This document shows, piece after piece, positions 1 through 13,200 of a stretch of DNA of 64,000 bases. How positions within the stretch are numbered: the stretch's first letter is position 1; every line of letters starts with the position of its first letter. Both the position numbers and the translations under genes were made by a program. Below the pieces are notes generated by a model. The model made no database searches, had not been told where the DNA came from, and saw nothing but the letters and a program-made list of their open reading frames with translations. The DNA comes from Epiperipatus broadwayi (taxonomy: Eukaryota > Onychophora > Udeonychophora > Euonychophora > Peripatidae), in assembly GCA_028023455.1 (NCBI GenBank), contig JAQFVV010012497.1:2108001-2172000 (forward strand), written 5' to 3'.

Positions 1-216
1 TTTATTGACTGCAAAGGTTTTATGGTTTAAATTTAATGTGAGAAAGAAAAATAATAATTATTATTTAAATTATATTCTTGAAAAGTTTATATAAACTGTT
101 ATTTTTTCAGCTTAAATTGAATTATATTTTCTTTTTTCTGTTGTTGAATTATTGATTGCTAATATTATTGTTTATAACTGAATTTATTCAACTAAAGATA
201 TTAAGTATTATTATGA
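1..216. other. AT-rich non-coding sequence
   Basis: Short A and T tracts only. I see no gene or recognisable repeat. Confidence 0.6.
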
Positions 217-490
217 ATATAGGGGATTTGTACTCAGACTTTCAAGCAACCTTCAACTATTCACACTGTCTCATACTACCGATACACATGATCACACACA
301 TGTAGAAAAGATAAATAATCACCAATATACATATTTCGTGCTGAAACAGCATTAATCAATTGATCCAGATTATCATCTCCCACACACACATATATAATCA
401 ATGCTCAGTTTATATTAAGATAGCAAATCTTTATCCTTTAATGGACAGGCTTCAATCTACTCCAATCTCCAACTCTTCAGCCATCCATAC
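217..490 (+). repeat. dispersed ~270 bp repeat, copy 1
   Basis: The reverse complement of 2897-3165 aligns along this stretch with many shared blocks, such as AATAATCACCAATATACATA, AAGATAGCAAATC and ATGGACAGGCTTCAATCTAC. It has no coding potential and no clear tRNA boxes. It may be a SINE or the end of a larger element. I do not recognise the family. Confidence 0.75.
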
Positions 491-594
491 CATTGAAAAT
501 CTGATTACAGAATGCCCAAATCCCATGCTGATGCCAATATTGTTGTTATGCCTATGATGACCTCAAGTCACCCTGACCCCTCATATATAATAAT

Positions 595-1282
595 TGTTTG
601 ACAAAAAAGAAAAAAAAAATAAGAAAAATAGTTTAATTATATAAGAATACAAATTTTAATACAAAAAAATATATAATACTAATAAAAGCTTACAATCATT
701 TGAAGCAAGAACAAATGCTATAGATCCCACAGAACAAAGTAAAAATGGGATTAAAAAATTGTATTTTAAAAAAAAATAATTAATGGATTTATTCTTGAGA
801 GTTCATAAGAAGTTTGAGAGCTGAAAGTGACAAAGTCAGCCCAGGCTGTGGATCTTAAGTTCCAGAGTCTGTTATTCTATCATTGCACTAAGCCAAATTA
901 AAATGAAAGAAAAAATTAAAATATAGGATGTGGAAAGAGATTCAGGATAAGTTATATGGGAAGAAAAAAAACCAAGAATGAAAAGTATAAAAGATGTTTT
1001 AGTTTTTAGTTTGGAATTTTAAGATGACAACTAAAAATAAATAAATGCAGGATAATTAAAACTGATAAAACTATTATTAAATTCAGATAAAAAGAATAAA
1101 AGATGTATAAAACTAGAATGATTTTATAATAGATTGAAAAAAGAATAATGGCTGAATAGAAATAAATGAGCTTTAACAATAGTATAAAAAATTGCAGGAT
1201 ATATTTAATTTGGTTAACAATGTTGCTAGATATGAAGCTTTCTATGCACACAAATGCCTGGTTTTACCCAAAAACTTATTAT
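595..1282. other. AT-rich non-coding stretch with a short repeat fragment
   Basis: No gene seen. Positions 799-895 (AGTTCATAAGAAGTTTGAG and onward) resemble 18108-18335 and look like a small SINE-type repeat. Short open frames here are AT-rich and have no family resemblance. Confidence 0.5.
799..895 (+). repeat. short interspersed repeat fragment (family shared with 18.1-18.3 kb)
   Basis: It opens with AGTTCATAAGAAGTTTGAG, shared with the copy at 18229. It continues with a pattern like GGATCT..AGTTCCAG..CTATCATTGCACTAAGCC that is recognisable in both. No clear pol III boxes or tail, so it is a truncated or old copy. Confidence 0.55.
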
Positions 1283-1567
1283 GGGTCCCCAACCTTTTTA
1301 TTTTTTCAACCAGGGGGCGGGCACTATTTATTTTTTCAATGTAAATTTGTAGCTGGATATTGTTAATAATACACATAATATACAAACAAATATTTATTTC
1401 AAAAATAAAATTTTAACGTTTATATTTTAACGCTGTACAATTTGATTACAATATAATACAATAATTTATAAGAAATTTTAAAAATTAAATTTATTTGTAT
1501 CAGATAAATAATTTTTTATCGTGTTCGGATAGCGGCGGGCACACGTAAAATGGGTTGGGGACCCCTG
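1283..1567 (+). mobile_element. non-autonomous hAT-like DNA element, copy 1 (internally deleted)
   Basis: It is bounded by GGGTCCCCAACC on the left and GGTTGGGGACCCCTG on the right, which are inverted copies of each other. The interior matches 37196-37589: CAATGTAAATTT.TAG.TGGATATTGTTA, then TTCGGATAGCGGCGGGCA near the right end. Compared with that copy it has lost the left-end CAG, about 40 bp after the left end and about 30 bp before the right end. No transposase. Assignment to hAT rests on the CAGGGGTC-type terminus. Confidence 0.75.
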
Positions 1568-2896
1568 ATCTAATCTATATAATATATGAGAAATTATTCA
1601 AATGAGCAAAATGTATTGTTTACTGTTCTGTCTTATAAATATATAATACCTTTCAAAGTACACACAAATACCCAAAAAACAGATGCTTTTTAACACACAC
1701 ATATATATGGTTATATGATCAATTTAATTTAAAAATTACAATATGTACACAAATTAAGATTAAAATAAATATTTTCTTAAAAAATGAATGCAGTTATGAA
1801 AGTAACTAGAATAACATATTTACATATATAAATAAAACTGAAGGTAGGGGTTCACTTGAAAACTTCTTCAAATAATAAAGAAATAAAACTTACATCTTTC
1901 TTATGAAAATAAAGAATAATATTGATATAAAAAATGGAGCACTTTTTATTAATTTCTAAATTTCTGAAGCTGGATTAAGTTTTAAAAAAAAAAACAACTC
2001 TCAAAATCTCGATTTGCAGAACTACTGATCTTCTGATGCTATCAATGTGGCAGAAGACTTATCTGCTTAAACAAGTTTTAAATTTTACCAAAAATATAGT
2101 AGTAACTGTCTGATGTATTATGAGATCATGTAGCAGAATATTCTTTTGATTCAAATCTTTAACCCACAAATTGAAAACAATTTCCGTATAAAAAAAAAGT
2201 ATTTTGCACTGCAATTGAAACTTTATCTATTTTATGATCCCAAACACTAATGGGATAATATGTTTTCATTATTTAACAAATAGATATTTTTTTCTAATCA
2301 TTAACAGACTTTACAATGTTTTTTTTTTTTTTTACAATTAACCATTTTCATTTAATTATTAAACAGAGTATTCCATAAATTTTCTTAAACTTCATAAAAA
2401 TGTTCTGATCACTAATTTTAAACTTTGAAATTATTTCAAGTAAAAAGTTACATTTTTTAAAGAAAAAAACGGGGAAGGGGGAGGTTGTCATGCAAGTGAT
2501 AAAATTCAAAATCTGTGCTGACTCAGCAGACTTGAACAAAATAAAAATGACCTAAGGAAATAATTTCTATGTGCAAAAGTTACATCTTTTGAATTAATTT
2601 ACAAATTTTAATGTTTTTTTGACTTTTTTTTTTTGGATATGTAATTGGAATATACTGAGACAGCAGTTTCATTGTATATATGTAACAAATTAATTAAAAA
2701 AACAACAACATAATAACTTAGATATTTTTTCTTTTAACTTACAATTAGACACATATATTGATTTTATTTATTTACAGAATTTTTCCTCTAAAAATGAAAC
2801 TACATCTTAATGTTATATTCATTAAAGTTAATGATGTTCTAAAACTAAGGCACTATATTAAACTGCATTAAGATAGTGACAAGCAATTAGAAAACA
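1568..2896. other. AT-rich non-coding stretch
   Basis: A/T homopolymer runs (for example 2320-2333), no recognisable gene, exon or transposon. Confidence 0.55.
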
Positions 2897-3165
2897 GTTG
2901 AAGAGTTGGAGTGTGGAGTAGATTGAAGCCTGTCCATTAAAGTAGGAGGATTTGCTATCTTAATATATATCTGAGCACTTGTAGCATATATGTGTAGAGA
3001 TGGTAATCTGGACCAACTGATGATTGCTGGTTTAGCATGAAATATGTATATTGGTGATTATTTGTCTTTTCGATATATGTGTGTTCAGGTGTATCAGTGT
3101 TATGGGATAGTGTGGAGAGTGGTGGGTCATGTGAAAGTCTGTGCTCATACCCCGTCTATTACATA
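2897..3165 (-). repeat. dispersed ~270 bp repeat, copy 2 (inverted relative to copy 1)
   Basis: This is the second member of the family at 217-490, in opposite orientation about 2.4 kb away. Beyond it, at 3223-3241, sits a short TTA-rich microsatellite. The arms are diverged by small indels, so this is not a recent palindrome. Confidence 0.75.
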
Positions 3166-3222
3166 TATAGACACGGGTATATATTAGCCTGTGTATTTCA
3201 GCTATTACATAGATAATGATTG

Positions 3223-3241
3223 TATTATTATTATTATTATT
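3223..3241. repeat. TTA trinucleotide microsatellite
   Basis: Six or so tandem TTA/ATT units directly beside the repeat copy at 2897-3165. Confidence 0.8.
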
Positions 3242-4699
3242 GTATGATAATACTCTATTCACTAATTATTCTCATTAATTGTGGGTGGAGAATTTAACAA
3301 ATATAAAGATTTTTATAGCATTTTTGTTTTTAATGATAAAAATAATTAGAGAATTTTAGTTATATATCATCTTTTATTTCAAATTAAAATTTAAAGAATT
3401 AAATATATATATTAAAATTATCATTTATTTAATTAAAATATTGTAATTACTCTAATTGTTGAACATTTTATCACTATAATACAAATAAATATTGTACCTG
3501 GATTATTTTAAAGGCAATCTAAAAAAATAAAAATAGGCACATTTATTTTTAGAAGCAAAAATCAGACAAAAATAAATTAAAGAGAAATTAGAAGTAAAAG
3601 GAGATACAATTTGTCAAAGAGAAATGATTTCATCTTTTTAACATATGCGCCTTACTGTGATTTTATAAAAGCCTCAACAATGCTGTTTTGAGTGCAGAGG
3701 AAACTCTCAAACCCAAACACAAGATATATTTTATAAAGATAAGAGCTGCCACTTTATTTTTAACTTAAACTCTGATTTGCATAGGCCAATGTGAAGCGTA
3801 TTGGTTTGAGAAAGTGAAGATGTTATTCTGTTCACTTTTACATCCATTACTTTGTTGCATACATTAACATTTACAAAATCTTTTGATTTACTATGTGTTA
3901 ATATTACGAATTAATAGAAATTATGTAATGCTCAAATTTTAAGCTGTACTCAACACAACAATGTTGAGTTATTATAATCATTAAGGCTCATATGTTTTTT
4001 TTTTAAAAAAGAAAAATCCTTTCTCTTTAATTTTGTACAATTGAATCTATGCACTTAATAAATACAGTTGAATGTTACATAATTTGTCAATTAATAAGTT
4101 GAAGAGAAAAAACAATCTGATCCTTAATATCATTAAAATTTGCTTTCTTCCAAACTTTATATACATATTTCATTGTCTAAATTGAAAAGAAAAATGGTTT
4201 TTACTAAATATTTTAAGTGTTCTATCTTGAAATAGATATATGAAATTTCTTCTTGGAATGTAAGGCCTAGAGAATATATTATTAAGCTCTATCAAAGGTA
4301 TTTCACCTCTTTTGCTTAATTAAAATATCTGCAATTTTACACAAAGTCAGTTTGAATTATTATATAGGTACTATGTCTTGTTCAACATATATATGACAGT
4401 TGTAATGATTTTATAAACTATAATTTAATATTTTATCAAGAATATTCTGTTACGTACAAGCAACTAGATATTTTATCAATGTTTCGCTTGTGTATTAAAT
4501 ATGATAATGGAATATTAATTTAGTATCTTCACAGCATTTTATAAAATACATTTTTTAAGATATTATTTAATGGTTTTTGGTTTTTATTAGTATGCCTTTC
4601 ATCAACTATACCATACTGAAATAACCCACCAAGGCTAAAAACTCAAACTACTCCCTTTGATTGGGCATTTATTTCCTGAACAATCTTGAAAACATATTA
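3242..4699. other. AT-rich non-coding stretch
   Basis: Slightly more complex around 3640-3830, but I see no open frame, splice-flanked exon or known repeat. Confidence 0.5.
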
Positions 4700-5872
4700 T
4701 ACCTGGGTCTTGTTTTATGCGGATTTTTTTAATGCAATTTTGAAGTTATGCGATTCATGTTTCTTCTTAATATATTTTTATGGGATAAAGAAGTTCATAT
4801 TTCATTTAAAATCGAGATTTCCCTGTTTTATATACAAGCATTAAATTTTACATACTTGAAATGCCTGTTGGAAAAAGATTTGGCAATAAATTTAGATATC
4901 ATAAAAAATTTAGAAAAAGATATAAAACAGAAGTGTAACCTGTTCGTTTCACAGCAAAAATGATTTGAGAAAGTCTTCAACTTTCTAATCAATTGGAAAA
5001 TCATTTTCTTGCTAATGACACAACTTACGAACTAAATTCCAGCTAGAGCTAAATAATTATATGTTTGTGTTATGTATGTGTAAGTTTATATTTTCTTTTA
5101 TACACATATATACATGGAGAAACTTTTAGACAGAAAAAATTACGAGTAAAAATAGTTAAGAACTTTTAATTTTTACTTATTTTTAAATATTTTTACTTGT
5201 AACTTTTTTCTGTCTAAAAGTTTCTTCATGTATATATGTATATAAAAAAAATTTAACCATTAGTCATTATTAACACACTCATGGAAGCATGTTATATATA
5301 TAGTTGCACTCATGGAAGTGCATTCACTAACAGCTAGACATAGCACTCTGGATATCGTGAGCTTCATAAACAATTAGTACAATCATTATCTAAAGTTTAA
5401 TTACGGATTACATTGTCGACAGAAAACCATTAACACAGCATAAGAGTGAAGTTGGCGCTAATTGTATTTTCTCTTGTGATGAATCTGATGACTTACCAGT
5501 TCACAAACAAATTGCATATTGTCAAATAGCAATAATGATTAAAATATGTATGAAAAAATGTAAAATAAATTACATATAAAGACATATTGTTTTGAATAAA
5601 ATTAAATAGTTAATAAAAAAAGTAAAAGAAGTTTGTCTTGTATCAATTTTTTTCAAATATTTGAAATTTTTTATTAGTCATACTTTATTTCCTATTTTTT
5701 AATACAAATTTTAAAGTAATTTTACATTGTTGCTATATGCTTTTATGCGATTTTTGAAAATTTTGAAACCTATCCCACATTTTTCAAGATAAGTTAAGTC
5801 TATTTTTGTGTGATTTTTTTAATGGGGGTTTTCTGTGGAACCTATCTACTGCATAAAATGAGACCCAAGTGT
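4700..5872 (+). mobile_element. pogo/Tigger-like non-autonomous element, old copy C
   Basis: Left end ACCTGGGTCT is preceded by TAT. Right end AGACCCAAGTG is followed by TAT. The interior aligns with 28701-29872 and 53067-54023: AATTTTGAAGTTATGCGATT near the left, then AACCATTAACACAGCATAAG, TTGGCGCTA.TTGTATTT and TTTGTCTTGTATCAATTTTTTTC, and the right-end strand ATAAAATGAGACCCAA. No transposase frame. Many CpGs kept in the other copies are TG or CA here, so this is the oldest of the three. A hairpin interrupts it at 5101-5242. Family is inferred from TA-rich target duplications and end style. Confidence 0.75.
5101..5242. repeat. inverted repeat with ~54 bp arms (hairpin)
   Basis: Left arm 5101-5154 and right arm 5188-5242 are near-perfect reverse complements. 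They share TTTTAGACAGAAAAAATTAC and its complement, with about 33 bp between. It lies inside pogo-like copy C and has no obvious counterpart in the other two copies, so it may be a small nested MITE. Confidence 0.85.
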
Positions 5873-8800
5873 ATTTTAAAATTATTTTTAAAATTGATGC
5901 CAATTAATTCTTAAGGTTAAAAAAAATTAAATTTTGGGATAGAATATAATTTGCAATAATTTGAATTATATGTGAAATGTAATTCATCAATCATTAAGGA
6001 TAATTTTAATATTAGATTCTTGTTTTTTATTAAAATAAAATATATTACAAAAGAAATTATTATGCATTAAATTTTTAGATGATGCTAAAAACTATTTTAA
6101 CATATGGAATAAAAGAAGGTTTTAATACTAGTCTATTTATTAAATTCCACCTCTCCCCTATTCCAGAAAAAAATACAATATGTTATCATTTTTCTTTCAT
6201 CTCACTGCTCTTTAAAATTTATTAACTGCTTTATTCTAGATTTCTAGTTTATTTTTAACTGAAAATATTTATTGCATTAAAGGTTTGTTGACCATAAGAA
6301 AATAAAATAAATTTTATTATTTATTGATAGAAATATGTCAAAAACTAGTAGAAAAAGGGATAAAAGTAAATCAGTGCTCAACATTATTTAATGTATTAGT
6401 TTGCATAATTTTAAATTCAGTATTTTTCTTTTATATCAATGTAAACATGTTTCTTAGTACTTAATGTAAAATCATTGTTATGTGTAAATTTTATATCCAA
6501 ATATACTTGTATATAATATATTTGTATTAAGAAAATAATTATAGATATAGGTATTTCTTATGATTATCAAAAGTGTTTTCAGTATTACATTAAAATATTT
6601 AAAAATTTGTGTAGATGAGTGGTGATAATGGTAGTATTTAATGTTCAATAAATGGCATAAAACCATAACCTTTATAAGAAAAAAGATATTTAAAAATGTA
6701 TGTTAGATATCATTAATAAAAAGCAGATATTACATGATTTATCAGAAAGACGATATTTAACAAAAAAGAAATATTGCAAGATTATTAATAAATGGTATCA
6801 AATACAACCTTTCAAGATTCAAAACAAGGTTATTATTTTAAGAATATAGTTTGTTAATTAAATATTAAGACATTTATGGATGTAGTATCTCCCTTTCATA
6901 AAGAATTTTGAAGATATGAGATTATTATGTAATGGGCAACAACAATGGCTATGCTTTAATAGAGCTCCTTTTAACTTCTTCACCATACTTACTACAAGAA
7001 GTTGTCAATTTCCATCATGAACTAGTTGCACATACATAGAATTTAATGTTAGCCATTATGTCACACCTAACTGTTAGTCTTGACATCCCACAAATATGTA
7101 ATATATTTAGTTTACTAATATAAGTTTATGATAATTATAATTAAAATCATTATTAGGATTTAGATTGTAAATAAATTATTAAAATATATGACATTCTTAT
7201 TTAACAGATGAAAACATAATTTGTTAATACAATTTGGAGTTAAATATTTAGATGTATTTATCATTCAAGATTTAATACTTATAGTAAAAGATGGAAAAAA
7301 TTTATTTTGTTTTGTGTACATAAATTATTTTTTCATTGTAACATTTATTAATAAAAGTATAATTTTAATTATTGATAGTCTTTTTGTGTGATAGAGGAAA
7401 CAAATGAGAAAATGTGAGTTTGTGCTTTAACTAATGACTCAACAAAGTTCAGCAAAAGGAAAATTGGTCGTGGTATATTAAAAAGGTTGAGGTTAGGCAA
7501 TGAAGAAAAAAATCTATACAAACAAATAATTATTTAATTTTCACTTTCCTTTTTTAGATAAATAAATGTTCATTAACTAATATTGCTTATGAGTATTAAG
7601 ATGGATTATGGTTTGGTGTGTCATTCTGGGATTGGTGCTCAATGTAAAATATTGAAACTTCATTGATAATTACTTTAATTACATTCTATCTAAAACTCAT
7701 TCAATGATAGCTTGCTTAATCATATGCTCATCAAGAAAACAATGTCAGGTTAATAATAAAAGCACTAGATAAGTGAAATAAATATCTATGGTTACTTTTT
7801 CTATCTTCTCCCATCTTTTTCATATATCTTTTTATTCCCCAACAAATAAATTGATCCAGATTTTAGAAAAGATAAATAATATACACCACGAAGTACTGCA
7901 ATACAGGTTGGATAAAATTAAAAGGAAAATACCATAAATAAATCTTAAATATGTCAACAAAAATATCATGGTGAAAATTTAAAGTGGATTATCAAAAGCC
8001 AACTCAATAGAAGATAAATAATCAGAGTAAATTACAAAAAAATGAAAATTAAAAGCCAGGAATGGCACACAGAGCAGAAAATAGAAGTAACAAAAAAATG
8101 AAATGCATATATGGAAGACATAAAACAAGATTAATGTAAAAATCTTGAAACAATTAAGGAAATAAAATAATAATACTGAAATTGCTAAAAATAAAAATTT
8201 GGCAGGAAAATGAAAGTCTAAAAATGACAAGGAACATTATAGAGAAATTTAAAGTTGATAAGAAGTAGTAGATACAAAAAGTGATACAGAAAGTGATATC
8301 AAAGAATATATGATAATATATGTATAACTTGGTTTAAAATATGAACATTAAATATAAAGCAATAAAATCACATAATTCTAAAAGGCATAAAATTTTTTGA
8401 GTGATCATGCCAAATTTTATGATGAATGACTATGCAAAGATTAAACATTTTATTTGTCATTTTTCATAAGCAAGATTAATATCAAATTGAAAGAAGCCAA
8501 CTAAGATATAAATCCTTTGGAATCACATGCAAAATTATTTTGTTGAAACACAACAACTGTAATAATCTTAGAGAATTTGATCTTAAGAGTCACTCAAAAT
8601 ATTGATATCTAAATAAACAACATTTATAATGAAAGTCTTAAATAACAATGATAAATTAATACTTCTAAGTGATTCTTAAATGAAATACTAAAGTTTATTG
8701 TTGTCAGGGCCACAAATGATATATGGATTGTCATCATTATGTTTTTTCCCTTGATATTCATTATTGAAGATAAGATATATATCTATAGAAACTTAATTAT

Positions 8801-9063
8801 CATCAAAAATAGATTCTGAGGAATCAATAATTATTTATATGCACAGGAGAATTCATGCAATTTATACAAGATATCTCGTATCTATCTGATTATTAATTTT
8901 TCTTAAGAAAGTTCTTTATCAAATGTTTAGTTACCAATCATTTTTTGGTATTTTATCAGCTGTAAAATTCTGTTTATCTTTGATGTTTTACCAGATTTTT
9001 AATTACTGGTCTCTTAAATACTGATATTTGTTACATTTTTATAGATACTTAGTTACTTGATTT
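5873..9063. other. AT-rich non-coding stretch
   Basis: About 3.2 kb without a recognisable gene. The short minus-strand open frames near 6480-6666 and 7979-8230 are compositional: rich in Phe, Leu, Ile and Tyr, with no domain. Positions 7855-7885 briefly resemble the repeat at 217-490. Confidence 0.5.
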
Positions 9064-9076
9064 GGGGGGGGGGGGG
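9064..9076. repeat. poly-G tract (13 G)
   Basis: An isolated G homopolymer in AT-rich DNA. It is conspicuous because similar G runs recur at 24390, 27682, 37738 and 44046. Confidence 0.9.
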
Positions 9077-9840
9077 ATTATTTTGTTGAAAGCAATCCTG
9101 TAAAAATGAAATATTAATAAATGGCACTAAAAAGCATACGTCAGCAAATATTGATCAAAGGTCACAACTTTTTAAAGAGAAGATGCTATCAGTGGTAACT
9201 CAATACATTCAGGGATGGTATTGCCAATGATGAAGAGGATGCAGAAATTATATAGTACAATCAGAAAGGATATTTTAATAATCCAGAAAGCAAGTCACCT
9301 TTCAGTAATTCTTATCAAAACCTTGTTTATATTTTTCTTTCTAACAAAATAAAAAAGTATTCTAATACAGTTTGTAATTTCTATAATCTGCAGAATGTTG
9401 GCAGGAAAAAAAAAAGAAAGACAAAAGGTTATTTGTATATATAAACAACTAGAAAAGTTGTGAACCTCATACTAAGACCCTGTCAGTCTGATGTTTAGAT
9501 AAAACCACAAATACATGAATAATGAAATTAAAAAAATATAGAACAAGTATATCTACCAAAGAAAATAAAAAAACAAAAATGAAAGCATATCAAAATTTAT
9601 CTGCTGAGTATGAAACAAAATCTAATGAATATAGATCAAATATATGTCTCCACAAATCAAAACCTAAGGAATGCAGATCAAATATATTTTTCCATATAAA
9701 GTTAAAATTTTACAAATGCAAATCAATTATATCTGTAAGTAATTATGTTAAAACATGATGAAAGTATACTGTTAATGAAATAATTGCATTCTAATACTTT
9801 TAATAAATCAGTAAATAAAATCACGATAATAAATATGTAA

Positions 9841-10112
9841 ATATATAATCTTATTCACAGACCACATAGTCCAGATACATGACTATAAGTCAGATATATT
9901 CTAAAGAATCACTTAAATAAACTTACATATGATGCTCATTCTCTTGTATTATTAATTCATTGACCAAAATAAAGTGATCATTTTTATTGGATCAATGAAT
10001 TGATATTAATGCAAAAAAATGAACTTTATTTAGAAGTTATTGTTAGGAATTTGGCTTGTAAATTGTAACAATGTATTCAAATTTACTTGGTCTGTGAATA
10101 AGATTACATATT
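9841..10112. mobile_element. MITE-like element with ~25 bp terminal inverted repeats
   Basis: Left terminus 9841-9865 (TAATCTTATTCACAGACCA) is the near-perfect reverse complement of 10088-10112 (TGGTCTGTGAATAAGATTA). The ~220 bp interior is AT-rich with a partly palindromic centre (TTCATTGACCAA...TTGGATCAATGAA). No coding capacity. Family unknown. Confidence 0.8.
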
Positions 10113-10207
10113 CTAAATGTTATATACTTAATCTTAATTTATTTGCAGACACATTAAAATTTCAATTGTTTTGTATTTGAAACTGTAGTTTGATTAATTT
10201 TTTTTTT

Positions 10208-10292
10208 CATATGTCATAGCATCAGCCGGGACGTGAACCCACAACCGTCTGCAACCAACTACTTGCTTGCAAGGCAGCTGCAATGACCTTAA
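10208..10292 (-). repeat. tRNA-like SINE remnant
   Basis: On the minus strand a GC-richer patch carries GGGTTCACGTCCCGGC, close to the pol III B-box and T-arm pattern. It is preceded by GCTGCCTTGCAAGCAAG, as in tRNA-derived SINE heads. A clean A-box and cloverleaf are missing, so it is not a functional tRNA gene. Confidence 0.4.
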
Positions 10293-13200
10293 AAAAATTA
10301 CCATTAATAGAAAAAATTCACACTTGTGTAGTATTGTTCTTTAATTCATTTACTACTTAAAATTTTCAGCATCAGATAAAAATGGTACATTTTTTATGAC
10401 TTATTTGATCTCTAAATAAGCTTAATAATTGCATTTCATGAGAAAATAAATATTTCTGATTATGAAAAATTCTGATTAGACAATCTTTAAAATATAAAAT
10501 TGCTTATTTATCTCAACTAAAAACTAAATTCAAAATTCTTGAAGTATTATAAATAAATAATACTTTAATTACAAATAGTATGAATTCCATGCTAATTTAG
10601 GCTTAGTTCTCAATAATTTTCCACATAAAACAGATGCAACAATCAATGCTAACATAAAAATATATCATTCAATATAATACTTGATGTAAGAAGATGAAAT
10701 TAAATAATAGACTAATTCAATATCTAAATTGAATATCCTACATAGACACTTATGAGGTTGTCACTGAGTTTAAACAATAGTTATAGAAATGTATAAGTAA
10801 AAAATAAATACATTCGGGAATAAAAATGAAAATTTTTATCCCTATCTTTTAGTTGTATTTTATTATCTTTAGTGACTTTTTAAATTTTTTGATAAATAAA
10901 ATCAACAAGACAACTATTAAAAATCAACATGATAACTAAATATTCATTTGGAGTGGATCATTCCATCTCTTATTATTAATACTTTAGATCTTCTAATTAG
11001 TTGTGATATGAAGTTCATCCATACCAAACTATTAAGAATCTACAATGTAGCAAAAACAATCATATCTTTCTTTAAAAATCCTGAAAAAAAAAAACATTAC
11101 TTTCACAGGCAATCTGCTATTCCGTCTTTCTTTGTAGGAAATTTATTAGTATATAGAGATTTAACAAATATGTTTAGTGTGAATCCAATGAGTAATGTTT
11201 TCTTTGGATGATTATTATTATTATTGATGATGATGAGGATGATGATAATAATAATAAAGACCAATTTTTTAGTTAAGATATTATAATAATGAAAATCTCT
11301 ATATCATTTCATCATACAAACCTAAATTTTTTATTTAACCTCTGCCATTAAATCAACTCACTAAAGTTTTTCTAATAAACCATTTTAAATAATACAACTA
11401 TCCAGTACTCTGGCAGAAAAAAATAAAAACCTATATTATCTACTTGAAAAGTGGAGTTGCTTTAGGTATGTTAAACAATATAACTTTATAAACTAACCAC
11501 TAACCTTTTCAGCAAGTAATCTACTTAGTTGCAGTTAATATTCACATCTGATTTCCAGTTTATATATTCATTTTTTAAAAACTTTAAAAATTTTACTTAC
11601 ATTTTTGATCAAGAGAGGAAGTCAAAACAAAAAAAAATATACATGTTGTGACTTTAAATTTATTTTTAATGAGAATTTTTTTTTTTCCTTTTCAAACTTG
11701 TTTAATTCACTTCATTGCCCCCCACCCACCCCACACACACACAATATGACAAAATATAAGTAAACATTTTTTTACTTTAATTATGCAATTAGTGTTTATT
11801 AATAATTTATTACATATATGTATTACTTTGTTTTAATTTTTAACCAATATAAAAAAAAAAAAACAGCAAGCATCCTAATCACTCTATTTTTTAATGCTTT
11901 AAAACATTTTTTTAAAAATGACTATCTTATTTCTGAATATATAATTAAATACATACATTTTCTTTATTTAACAAGTACATTAAAAAATTAGGTTTGAAAA
12001 TTTACTTTTAAACCCATTCAAAAAATGCTTTTTTCCACAAGAGATTTATTATTTGACTAAATTCCCCAATTAAAATATTAGCTTAAAATATCCCTTGCAC
12101 AATATATTGTGAAGAACTTAAATATCTATCAGCAAAACTTAAAACCAGTATTGCACTTCACATTTTGAAAATAAATTAGCACTCTATAGTTTTCTTAACC
12201 CCCACATATAAAATATTTAAAAATCACAATCATGAGTACAAGAGTCAAAGGTTTAAAAAACTTCAGAATACTCTTTTCATGATTTTGGAACTTATTTATT
12301 GGATAAGAAATCTCATTAATTTATATTATTAATGTTATTTATAAAGAAATCATGGTCACCTTATTAATGCCAATATTTATTGTTTATCATAACTATAGAC
12401 TGAATTGAATTCCAGATTTGCAGCTTGAATAGAAGTGATTACAGAATACTTATATTGCTTCCAACTTTGAATCCCAAAGTTTCATTGATAAAAGCAAAAT
12501 ATATAAACTGGTTTAAAAATGAGTATTAAAATGGCAACAAGTGTCTGGTAAACACTAATTACTCAAACTTACAGAAGAAAACAGTAGAATAGGGCAATAC
12601 TCTTTTTGCATATGGAAAATTTTATAGAATGAATTTTGATTTTCATCTTGGAAGTTGACTGAAATTATTACCAATTAGTTTAACTATATATATATATAAA
12701 TGATGTTACTCAGAGGTCTATGTGATATTTGAAGTCCAGAAGTTATGAATTGAGCCTATTTGCACTAAACCACATTAGGTTCATTCTATTTATATATATT
12801 TCCAATCAAAAAGAATTCAGTAGACAAAAGTTCCATGAACTATCAATAAATTACAACTTTTCATTTCTTTTTTTCTTCTATTCAATGCACTTTAGCTAAA
12901 ACTACTGTATACTACTTAATAGTTTCCAGTCTATCGCAAACTCTTGAAAGTTTGCCATAGTTCAAATAGTGTTATGATGAACAATTATCACATTAAAAAA
13001 AATGGTACTAAAAAGAGTTAAAGTTCATGATGAATATAAATGTCATTTTAATCATGATAATCAAAATTATCATTAATAATATGTTTTGTTAACACATCTT
13101 TTTCTATAAATCATAATTTATAACAAAAAAAATTAAATACAAATCTTTTATTATAAAAAAAACAACAACTATAAATAAAAATTTCAAACTCTACAGAATA

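Noticed and set aside
7979-8230. Small hydrophobic membrane protein on the minus strand
   Set aside because: Phe/Leu/Tyr-rich translation is expected from A-rich sequence read in antisense. No splice or homology support.
10208-10292. Functional tRNA gene on the minus strand
   Set aside because: Only the T-arm-like part is preserved; called a SINE remnant instead.
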